Shown in pieces: positions 1 to 7,500 of a DNA stretch of 7,618 nucleotides. The first letter of the stretch is position 1; each line of letters begins with the position of its first letter. Both the position numbers and the translations under genes were made by a program. Where the stretch lies: assembly GCA_947311455.1 (NCBI GenBank), contig CAMZKY010000122.1, positions 1 to 7,618 on the forward strand, written 5' to 3'. The notes under the pieces were generated by a model. That model saw nothing but the letters and a program-made list of their open reading frames with translations, was not told where the DNA came from and made no database searches. This stretch comes from an uncultured Marinosulfonomonas sp. (GTDB taxonomy: Bacteria; Pseudomonadota; Alphaproteobacteria; Rhodobacterales; Rhodobacteraceae).

Positions 1-181
1 CGGTGTTGAAGATTTCCGGCGCTCCGTATTTGGCCAGCGCATCTTTTAAGGCTTTGATGCAAAAATCGACGTCCAGCGTGTTCGAGATGCGCCAAGCCAA
101 CACCTTGCGGGTGGCCCAAACTATGATCGCCATCAGATACAGAAACCCGCGCCGCATGGGGATATAGGTGATATCCGTGCA

Positions 182-223
182 CCCGCTGTCCGGCAGGGGT
201 TTGCTTGCAAACCACGAGAGGAG
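182..223. repeat. Palindromic mini-insertion in orfB (copy 2, in frame)
   Basis: These 42 bases stand where IS3-group orfB normally has a single Trp codon, between the Val codon at 226-224 and the Cys codon at 181-179. On the plus strand the core is CCGGCAG (190-196), G, then GGTTTGC (198-204), TT, GCAAACC (207-213), AC, and GAGAGG (216-221). The stem is a perfect 7-bp inverted repeat with a 2-base centre. The borders are the reverse complement of those at 356-395. The insertion adds 13 residues (about LLSWFASKPLPDSG) directly before the CTDITYIP catalytic motif, without breaking the frame. The exact insertion ends and any target duplication cannot be fixed without an uninterrupted copy. Confidence 0.65.
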
Positions 224-355
224 AACTTGGTTAGGGCGCTCAATCTTCAGCCCGCGCAGCAGATACAGATAAACCTTATGCTGCGGGTGTTTTTTGCTAG
301 TATTTGGCATCTGATAGATCGGCACTAGCCGCATCAGTCGCATCAATCTGCGCAC

Positions 356-395
356 TCCCCTCTCATCGCTGTAAACAGCGACTGCCGGGCAATGG
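356..395. repeat. Palindromic mini-insertion in orfB (copy 1, frame-breaking)
   Basis: These 40 bases separate the orfB codons for GHKCGRH (ending at 396) from VRRLMRLM (starting at 355), where family members have one Arg codon. On the plus strand the core is CCTCTC (359-364), A, then TCGCTGT (366-372), AA, ACAGCGA (375-381), and CTGCCGG (382-388). The stem is a perfect 7-bp inverted repeat with a 2-base centre. The borders match those of the 182-223 element read on the other strand, while the stem sequences are unrelated. The net gain of 37 bases shifts the orfB frame. Confidence 0.65.
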
Positions 396-602
396 ATGGC
401 GACCACATTTATGGCCTTGCCGCTGCATGTGGCGGGCCATTTGACGAGACCCATACCACGGGGTTTCCAGAAACTGCTTATCAATGATCTTCATAAACTT
501 CAGGTTCTCGGCACTTTCACCCCTCGGGCTGTAATAAAAACCCCGAACGCACCAGCGAAAGCAGCCTGCACTGTCGCCGCACGCTCAAATCCTGATCCCG
601 GC

Positions 603-911
603 TCACCATTTTTTGCCTCGTGTCCCGAGCAACTGAACCGAGGCGCTCGCTAAAAAATCCCGTTCCACCACAAGCTGGCCGATCTTGGAATGCAGCTTGT
701 CAATCTCGGCGGCGGCCTCCTTGGCCGTCCCGCCATCATCACGGCCAAACCCGTCCGCCATGTTCTTGATTGCCGCCCGCTTCCATCCGCTGATCATGTT
801 CGGGTGCACCCCGTGCTTCTTTGACAACTCCGCCAGCGTTAACTCCTCGCGGATCGCCTCAAGCGCAACACGCGCCTTAAATTCATTCGAATACCGTTTT
901 CTCTTCGTCAT
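603..911 (-). CDS. IS3-family transposase OrfA (helix-turn-helix subunit)
   Basis: A 102-residue protein. OrfA of IS3 elements binds the terminal repeats and is the N-terminal half of the OrfAB transposase. Residues 1-50 (MTKRKRYSNEFKARVALEAI, then LAELSKKHGVHPNMISGWKR) match the usual HTH_Tnp_1 helix-turn-helix. Residues 66-92 (AAAEIDKLHSKIGQLVVERD) form the leucine-zipper-like helix used for oligomerisation. The length is normal for the family. The last codons (GKKW) read through an A6 run at 614-609, followed by TGG TGA. The orfB frame opens at that run, so a -1 slip gives the fused ...GKKMVSRD... product expected of this family. The ATG at 911-909 starts at the conserved MTKRKRYS sequence. 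orfA itself looks intact, although its orfB partner is not. Confidence 0.9.
   Translation of the reverse strand: MTKRKRYSNEFKARVALEAIREELTLAELSKKHGVHPNMISGWKRAAIKNMADGFGRDDGGTAKEAAAEIDKLHSKIGQLVVERDFLASASVQLLGTRGKKW
606..614 (-). other. Programmed -1 frameshift site joining OrfA to OrfB
   Basis: On the minus strand the A6 run (614-609) is followed by TGGTGA. In the OrfA frame this reads AAA AAA TGG TGA and stops. Slipping back one base reads AAA AAA ATG GTG AGC and enters orfB. The joined protein (GKKMVSRDQDLSVRRQC) matches the junction seen in OrfAB fusions of this IS3 group. A-rich slippery runs at this point are standard in IS3 elements. The frames are read directly from the sequence, and the use of the slip is inferred. 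Confidence 0.7.
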
Positions 912-972
912 TTCCTATCGTCCTTCTCATAGGGCGATTCATCTTAACAACTGGTCCGAATTTCCGCGACCA

Positions 973-997
973 CCTCTCATGCAGCCTGCACTGTCGG
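973..997. repeat. Third palindrome with the same borders, near the IS end
   Basis: On the plus strand: CCTCTC (973-978), A, TGCAG-C-CTGCA (980-990), and CTGTCGG (991-997). The stem is a 5-bp perfect inverted repeat around one base, shorter than in the two orfB copies. The borders agree (CCTCTCA and CTG[C/T]CGG). It lies upstream of orfA, at or just outside the presumed IS end. It also shares 16 identical bases with orfB itself (981-996 against 561-576), so part of the likeness may come from IS sequence rather than from a common element. Confidence 0.45.
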
Positions 998-1025
998 AGG
1001 AACAAGCACCAGTGTACTTATCATC

Positions 1026-1046
1026 GACGCTTTGACGAGACGCTTT
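1026..1046. repeat. Short direct repeat in the spacer between the barrel gene and the IS
   Basis: GACGCTTT occurs at 1026-1033 and again at 1039-1046, with a partial GACG between (1034-1037). The spacer (912-1084) has no ORF with a recognisable product. I see no strong terminator in it. A weak hairpin (AAGTAC-ACTG-GTGCTT on the minus strand, about 1020-1005) lacks a T tract. The direct repeat may be chance. Confidence 0.3.
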
Positions 1047-1084
1047 AACTTTGCAAACATTTTATTGTATCCCGACATTTCCAC

Positions 1085-4000
1085 TTAGAACTTGGCGATC
1101 AGATTTACAAATATGCCGTGATCTTCATATGTTAAATCTGTAAGGTCGTCAGAAAAATTACTGAAATTATAGCCAACACCCAGCTTCAAATTCCCATTCA
1201 AGTGGCGATAGATCGCAACAAGCCCTCCTAGTTCGCCTGTTTGCGCCGATTTACTGCGTAAATGCCTTAGTTCGGCCAAGGCGTCCCAGTTATGAACAAA
1301 GTGATAACGCAAGTTCACCAATCCCAAAAAGGCATCCGAACTGCTGAATGTTGTTGTGCCAACAGGTGCGGATTCGCCGAAGCGATAAGCAACTTTGCCA
1401 CCAACCGTCCATTTTTTATTCAGATCATAGCTGGCGTCCAAACCAAAGACATGGCTGCGCTGCTTGGGGCCGGCATTTGAGGAACCGTCAATCATTTGAC
1501 CGAAAGTATCATACACATAGCTGTATTTCGCCAGAACATTCAGCCGGTCATTATTAATGGGGCGAAATGCGTAACCGGCATCAAGACGCAGAAAGTGACC
1601 ATCTTCCACTGTTACGTCGCTATTTCTTGTATGCGCCCCTGATAGTGAAAACATCAGCCGCTGTTCTTCTGAAATTTTCCACGATGTACTGGCATTCAGA
1701 AGCAAGGTATCCGCACGGGTAGCAACGCCGCCAATCTCGGTGTCATCGCGGCGCAATTCCAGCCGGCCAGATGCACTTAAACCGCCGTCATCCTGGTATT
1801 TCAAACCCAGTGTAACCGCTGTGCGACGAGTTTTTCGGGTCGCCTCATTCAGGTCCCCATGCTCGATCTGTGCAATATAGGACATATTATCCGAAGGCGT
1901 GTATTCCACGCCATATTGCGTGGCCAATGTTTTTCGCTGGCCAAAAACATCGTAGGAATTCTCGGTAAACACAGACAGTTCATCCGAAACCTTGCGCCGT
2001 GCGCCAACGGTTATAACACCTTTGTCTGATCCCGTGGGGGTGCTGGCTGAAAAGGCGCGCATCGGATCGAGTGTGTATCCTACGTAAATATTGCCGGCCT
2101 CGCCCTTGTCATAGGTTAGCAAGGCCCGTGCGCCCGTACCACTGGTGCCTTGGGACACTTCGCCGCTAAAGGTCAGCGCATCGGAAAGTGCGTAATCCAG
2201 CCCGATCGTGGCGCGGTTGTTCTTGGACAGGCCGCCCGATTGTTTAACCGTTGCCTGCGCCCCCAGATGCCATGTCAGCCGATCTGACGGGCTGTAATTC
2301 ACCCGTGCGGCCACATCCAGACGCGAACCGGTGGTGGCAGGCGTGCCCGGTGTCACGCGGCGCGTGTCTTCCAGCGCAAGCACATAGTCCAGTTGTTCAT
2401 TAACCCGGTGTTTATATTCAACCCCGATCTCGTCGCTGCGGGCACCGGTGGTATTGCTGTACAAATCCCCGTAAATCCGGAACGCCGATTTTTCCGTGAT
2501 GTCAAAATCACCATAAAAGCCGGCAAAGCGCTCATCGGCGGCGACGGTGATATCCATATTGGAAAATCCGGCACTGCGACGTTCGTAATAAGCCCCGAAT
2601 GCACCTGTGGCCTGTGTGGGCAGGTCATCCAGATCAACATGAAATTTCAAACGCAGGGCGTCACCGGAGGCATTTGCAGGGGCCGTGCTGTTAATCGTCA
2701 GGCCGCCATCGCTGGAGGTGGCGAAACTAATCGGCGCACCGGTCGAGCGTGCGTATTCCAGTTCGGCAAAACTGTTGTCGGAATGGCGATATAATAAATT
2801 CCCACTGACCAACGAATGCGAAGTTACCCCGTATTCATCATGGGTTCCCGCCACACCAAAACGAATTTTATCGCTAAGCCAGGTATTGGCGCGTGCGCCA
2901 TAGGTCAGCCCGTCGATATTTCCCGTTGTCGGGGTATAGGCATAATTCACCACCAGCTTATGCACCCCGTCACCGGTTGCCGCATCGGTAACCAGATTGG
3001 CATTGGCGGCAAGACTGCTGAGCGGACGGCGCAGGATGATGACGCCTTGAATATAGTTGATTTCGTAATCGCGCCCCTGCTCCAGAATTACGCGATCCGT
3101 AACCCGATCCGAAATGGGGTCGCGCGTTTCTACGGTAATACTTTCCGTGCCGGCGCTTACATCTTGTCGGCGCAAGAAAAAGGTACTGCCGCCGGTGCCG
3201 TCAAACACATCCAGTTGCGTCAGGCGGTCCGGTTGGGCACCAAACAGCTCTGCTTCGACACGGGGGGCACCATGGCTTGTTTGGCTTGGTGTGCGGTACA
3301 CGAGCTGGGCACCATAACGGGTTACGGTATTGCGGTTATATTCGCCGCCGGTTACTTCGTTTTTGAAATCACCCCAGACAAAATAGCTGTTGTTTTTCTC
3401 GACCCGCAGATAAAATTTACCCGATGTGGGAGTGTTATCCACAAGGGTGGAATCGTCACCATAAACCGGATACAGATCTTCTGGATTGACCCGCAGCAAC
3501 AGGTTGCGCGGATCTTTTTTATCAAAATTGCGCCACAACTCGGATAGGGCATCTTCGCCCGTGTCGGCGCTTGCCGTAATATCATATCCGGCAGCCGTGC
3601 GCCCTTTGGCGTAAAAGGCAAGGCGACCACGATTGTAGGTACCGGTTTCACGCCCAGGAAAACTGGTGTCTCTATACCCCAAGGTTAAATCGGCAATTGC
3701 CGTATAAAACCATTCACTTTTAGGCACGGTTACCTGTCGGGAAAAACTCAGCCCCCCCGATTGCACCGGCACCAGATGCGTGCCCACGGGTACAATCCGT
3801 TGTAACACAAACCGTCCGGAAGGGTCACTTACAGTCTGTTCCCCAAGTGCCGTTACGCGCTGCCCCGGCGCCAGATTTTGCCCGCTTAAGGTAATGCTAC
3901 CGCCGCGCACAGGGATACCGCGTTTGGCAATTGTGTCGGTGCCTTCTTCAACATCAGAGGCATCTATATCACGCTCCGTTACCGGTTGGCGACGGGTTTC

Positions 4001-4519
4001 ATCAAACCGCCCTTTGGCATCATAGACCCGATGCACAAATTCCAACGTTTCCACCTGTGGCAGTTGCACCTGAACCGTACCGTTAGCATCGATTGGAACC
4101 ACACTGACAACTTTGGAAATGCCATGTTCATCCGTCGCAATCAAACGGATTTCTCCGCGTTCAATCCATGACGGATAGTTCAGCTCGCTTTTGAAAGAGG
4201 CCGTATTGCCGTCAATGGACAGCAGTTTAACATGCAGACGCGGGTCTACATTCAGGCCATCAAACTTCAACGAGAAATTTTTCGGGGTGATGCGCCCAAA
4301 GGAAAGTTTTTTGTTTCGTCGCCAATTGCGAACCAAGGCATCTTCGCCGGCAACCGGCTTACCATCCACAGCAATGACAAACCCTTTGGGTTTTTCAGGC
4401 CCTGCTTGGGCAGTGCCGCCAACAGGGATCAGCATCAGGGCTGTTGTCACCATAAGCAGGTTTTTACGAGTAACACGCACCATGGTTTTTTCACCATTCA
4501 TATAGAAGGAACTATTCAT
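1085..4519 (-). CDS. Large outer-membrane beta-barrel protein with periplasmic beta domain, partner of the upstream repeat protein
   Basis: A 1144-residue protein. Residues 1-39 are a signal peptide: a basic stretch (RVTRKN), a hydrophobic core (LLMVTTALMLIPVGG) and an AQA/G cleavage site. Residues 40-200 are beta-rich and hydrophilic. Residues 201-265 (IPVRGGSITLSG, DPSGRFVLQRIVPVGTH) look like a carboxypeptidase-regulatory or Ig-like beta sandwich. Two blocks are well conserved as I recall the family: YPVYGDDST with KFYLRVEKNN and FVWGDFK (350-386), and DGTGGSTFFLRRQD through RDYEINYIQGVIILRRPL (440-500). From about 520 onward the chain is alternating amphipathic strands with short turns, ending in FVNLIAKF with a terminal Phe, as in BamA-dependent outer-membrane barrels. 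I find no cysteine. The ATG at 4519 is preferred over internal Met codons (residues 7 and 13) because GGAGG lies 6 bases upstream. It overlaps the upstream stop by 8 bases. Relatives are often labelled TonB-dependent-receptor-like or MotB-like, but I see no TonB box or plug domain. The exact role is unknown; surface display or anchoring of the upstream product is inferred. Confidence 0.75.
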   Translation of the reverse strand: MNSSFYMNGEKTMVRVTRKNLLMVTTALMLIPVGGTAQAGPEKPKGFVIAVDGKPVAGEDALVRNWRRNKKLSFGRITPKNFSLKFDGLNVDPRLHVKLLSIDGNTASFKSELNYPSWIERGEIRLIATDEHGISKVVSVVPIDANGTVQVQLPQVETLEFVHRVYDAKGRFDETRRQPVTERDIDASDVEEGTDTIAKRGIPVRGGSITLSGQNLAPGQRVTALGEQTVSDPSGRFVLQRIVPVGTHLVPVQSGGLSFSRQVTVPKSEWFYTAIADLTLGYRDTSFPGRETGTYNRGRLAFYAKGRTAAGYDITASADTGEDALSELWRNFDKKDPRNLLLRVNPEDLYPVYGDDSTLVDNTPTSGKFYLRVEKNNSYFVWGDFKNEVTGGEYNRNTVTRYGAQLVYRTPSQTSHGAPRVEAELFGAQPDRLTQLDVFDGTGGSTFFLRRQDVSAGTESITVETRDPISDRVTDRVILEQGRDYEINYIQGVIILRRPLSSLAANANLVTDAATGDGVHKLVVNYAYTPTTGNIDGLTYGARANTWLSDKIRFGVAGTHDEYGVTSHSLVSGNLLYRHSDNSFAELEYARSTGAPISFATSSDGGLTINSTAPANASGDALRLKFHVDLDDLPTQATGAFGAYYERRSAGFSNMDITVAADERFAGFYGDFDITEKSAFRIYGDLYSNTTGARSDEIGVEYKHRVNEQLDYVLALEDTRRVTPGTPATTGSRLDVAARVNYSPSDRLTWHLGAQATVKQSGGLSKNNRATIGLDYALSDALTFSGEVSQGTSGTGARALLTYDKGEAGNIYVGYTLDPMRAFSASTPTGSDKGVITVGARRKVSDELSVFTENSYDVFGQRKTLATQYGVEYTPSDNMSYIAQIEHGDLNEATRKTRRTAVTLGLKYQDDGGLSASGRLELRRDDTEIGGVATRADTLLLNASTSWKISEEQRLMFSLSGAHTRNSDVTVEDGHFLRLDAGYAFRPINNDRLNVLAKYSYVYDTFGQMIDGSSNAGPKQRSHVFGLDASYDLNKKWTVGGKVAYRFGESAPVGTTTFSSSDAFLGLVNLRYHFVHNWDALAELRHLRSKSAQTGELGGLVAIYRHLNGNLKLGVGYNFSNFSDDLTDLTYEDHGIFVNLIAKF

Positions 4520-7500
4520 CGCCAGCCTCCTTGGACCAGATGGTCTTCTCTATCTGGACCTTTGATCCGCCAGAACGGCGCCAAGCCTGTTGTATCGCTT
4601 TTTCAAAGCGTTTTAAATTGGCTTGGATCACAGCCTGCGCCTCGCCTTTTGGCTTGTAGATCAGCTCGACAAACACCTGTTGTCCCTTCAGGCTTTTCGC
4701 AACCCGCGTCAGGGCTTTTTTCAATGGCTCACTCAGCGCGCCCGTTGATGTAAAGGCACTGGCATCCAATTCAATTTCGATGCGCTTCATGATCGAGGCA
4801 CCAAAGTTGATTTTGGCAAACTTACCCGCTGTCAGGCGCACAACCCGTGGATTTTCCGAGGTGACAGCATAGCCAACAGGTAATGATCTGGTGTCCAGTT
4901 TCAAGATAAAGTTGGAACCGATGTCCTTGGGTAATGCAGCACAAGGCACATGAAAACGCCCGTGCTCATCGGTGGTAATCAAATCACCGCGCGCTGTCAC
5001 AACCCGTGAACCGGCAAGGCCCGGCTCGCCCTGATCGGGGTACCCATCGGCGTTCAAATCATCAAACACTCGGCCAATAATATCGGAACATTCAAACAGG
5101 GCATCCACCCGCAAACGCACGGTGGCAATGGCCACATTGGAAATGGTTTTTCCGCTCACCGGATCATAAACGGATGCACGGTTATGAAGGTCACCACTGC
5201 TGGCCGCCGATGTAACCCGCGCTGAATATGTTACGGTTGTTGTACTTCCGGCCAACAGATCACGGTTGTTCCAGTTCAACTGGTTTCCCGCAATCAGCGG
5301 CTCCAGCGACGCACCGTTCAGGGTCGCACCGGGGGAATACAGCACACCAGCGGGCAAGACATCCACCAGATCAACACCGTGGCGGTCAAATCCGGTTGCC
5401 GGATTTTCAAACGACAGCGTGTAGGTAACGGTTTCGCCGCGCACCACATCCTTTTTATCAGCCGTTTTAGTCGCAATCAGCGGGGCCGAAACCGCTGCGC
5501 AATCGCGCAATGGAACGTTGTTGCCAAAGATAGTGGGATCGCCGGCCTCGATATCAAAGCTGGCATAAAATGCGGGATTTGCAGCCGCAGAATAATTCGC
5601 AAGAACACCCGTACCGCCAAATTCGTTCGAACCGAGGTTACGAACAGCACCCGCGGCAAGGCCTGTGTAAACATCAACGGCATTTGTCACATCCAGTGGA
5701 GCCGCCGAAATCAACAGTGACGTAGAAGGAATACCGGAAGAAGGATATGTATAGTTAACAGAATAATGCCCCGGAGCCGTTACAAAAAACTGGAAGAACC
5801 CGTTTGAGCCATCCTGAACAATATTGATGTTGTTGCTCAGCCCAATACCGGAATTCGTTCCCAAAGGGCCTGTCACGGAAATGCGCCCACCAGACAGGAT
5901 ACGGCCATCTTCTTCGCAGTAGTAATATCCGGTAGGATCATAATCCTGCGCATCGACAATACCATCGCCGTCACGGTCTTTTGAGCTGGATTCCTGATTG
6001 TCAGGGTACCCGTCGCCGTCAGCATCCCCGAAATCCAGATTTGCCTCATACTCCACAGGCACAGAAGCTTCGATCGCATTTGCAACAGCTGTATTTATAC
6101 CGCCAAGCGTTTCTTTGGTGCCTTCGTAGGTTACTTTCAACAGAACACTGCCTTGTTCGCTCGGAGCCAGCAGCAAACCGTCACTGAACAATTCTGTATC
6201 ATTCAACCCATCATAGGATACGTTTCCATTGTTGGCGAGCGTTGCCAACTGGTTCGGAGTATCTGTAAGTTTGAAACCGTTAACCCCGATCAATTCAACA
6301 CTGTGCAGATTGCCCTGCCCGATAAAAGCCGCAAGATCATCTGTAATGTGAATATCGCTTTCGGTAACATTCCCCGTATTCGTTGCGGTGATGTCAAAAG
6401 TTGTTTCAAATACGGTTTGGAACAGAACGTTATGCTCAACGACAGATTTCATCAAATCCAGCGAGGCAACCTGATCGATTACATTCACGACGGGCGCGGC
6501 TATCTCGCCTTCTGTTGTGCCGGCTTCCGGATTGGTGGCACTGGCTTTCACCATGTTTGTCACACCGCCCGCATCAATCGCGCTTTGGGCAAGCGTATAT
6601 TCGGCAGCATATTCCCAGATTTCATTTGCATCCAGTATACCATCACTATTCAAGTCACCGCTTACCAATTCAGGAGCTGCATCAAGCGAAAGCGGCTGTT
6701 GATTGGCGTCTGCAAAAGTATCATCAAGCACAACATTTGTCAGCGACGTGTTGCCTGTATTTGTGACCTGAATCAGATATGTAATTTTATCCCCGACCAC
6801 TGGCGGGCTGGAAAGGCCACTGTCATCGGATGTTTTAACAACCTCCAGGCCGGAAACCCGCTGCAGCAATGTAACAGTTGGGTCATTGGTGGGATCACCA
6901 TCAGTATTACCGGCAAGATCGGGCGTTTCAGTCGCTTCCGTACCTTCGGCGGAATCCGAAATATCGGTCAGGTTATCTGTTTCATTCGGCGTTGATGCCA
7001 GAGCTGTGGCCGAATTCTGCATGCCGCCCGCATCAATATCGGCTTTGGTCAAAACATAGCTGGCGGAAAATGTGGTGTCATCAACCCCGCCCGGGGTCAG
7101 GGTTGCAATCGGGCCGCCCGCAACCGTGCTGGTTGGATCCGCAAGGGATACATTGGTCAGGGTCACATTGCCGGTGTTTTCAACGCGGAAAGCGAAATTC
7201 AGGGTTTCGCCCACATCGGGGCGGCCATTGCCGTTGGCGTCGTCCAATACCCCTTGGTATTTGGTCAATTGTAAGGACGGCACGCCCGCCAGAATGGTTG
7301 TGGTCGGATCATCTATGCCGCTGGTAATTGGGTCGTCTGAATATTTGTCAACAATCACACCCTGCGCTGTATTGGCCGTGACAAACGCCTGGTTCACATA
7401 TTTACCAGCATCGATGTCTGCCTGCGTCACCACATAGCTGGCTGTAAAGGTGGTATCATCCACCTGCGCCGGAACCATTTTGGCAATCGGGCTGCCGGTC

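Larger units (their letters stand above)
1..609 (-). pseudogene. IS3-family transposase OrfB (DDE catalytic half), disrupted and truncated by the window edge
   Basis: The catalytic (rve, retroviral-integrase-like) half of the transposase, readable only by changing frame. From 609 the reading is MVSRDQDLSVRRQCRLLSLV. At the T5 run (540-536) one extra base shifts the frame. It continues as YYSPRGESAENLKFMKIIDK, then QFLETPWYGSRQMARHMQRQ and GHKCGRH. A 40-base stretch (395-356) stands where one Arg codon is expected, a net gain of 37 bases and a second shift. The reading resumes as VRRLMRLMRLVPIYQMPNTS, then KKHPQHKVYLYLLRGLKIER and PNQV. A further 42 bases (223-182) stand in place of the usual Trp codon and add 13 residues in frame. 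The core follows: CTDITYIPMRRGFLYLMAII, with the first catalytic Asp in CTDITYIP. It ends at ...GAPEIFNT, just before the second Asp expected in the NTDQGSQF motif. The D of the usual AI(M/I)DWATRKV stretch is V here. The frame breaks make this a pseudogene unless they are assembly errors. Confidence 0.85.
1..979 (-). mobile_element. IS3-family insertion sequence, partial and degenerate
   Basis: orfA (603-911) and the disrupted orfB (1-609) have the order, strand, overlap and slippage site typical of IS3-family elements, whose OrfAB fusion is a DDE transposase. The element runs off the window at position 1, so the far terminal repeat and the target duplication cannot be seen. The near end is not certain. 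Two places on the minus strand begin with TG: TGAGAGG at 979-973 and TGGTCGCGG from 972. An imperfect inverted pair, TGGTC (972-968) and GACCA (956-952), lies just inside. I place the end near 972-979 only because it is upstream of orfA at a normal distance. The IS reads in the same direction as the two envelope genes and sits just downstream of them. orfB carries a frameshift and two short palindromic insertions, so this copy probably cannot transpose by itself. Confidence 0.8.

Noticed and set aside
182..395. CRISPR array or integron attC sites as explanation of the palindromes
   Set aside because: Only two or three copies, in opposite orientations, with variable stems and no regular spacers. 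The core-site motifs of attC are absent, and there is no neighbouring cas or integrase gene in the window.
1005..1020. Rho-independent terminator downstream of the barrel gene
   Set aside because: The hairpin is short, has a G-T pair and is not followed by a T tract.
396..1035. Plus-strand reading frames across the IS
   Set aside because: They are antisense to orfA and orfB, whose minus-strand proteins match a known family. The plus-strand products show no recognisable domain.
2816..3547. 243-residue plus-strand reading frame inside the barrel gene
   Set aside because: It is a shadow of a well-supported 1144-residue minus-strand gene. Its composition has no coherent fold or signal.
6153..6995. 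280-residue plus-strand reading frame inside the repeat-protein gene
   Set aside because: It is opposite a continuous, domain-rich minus-strand frame. It is Cys- and Ile-rich with no motif, as expected for an antisense shadow.
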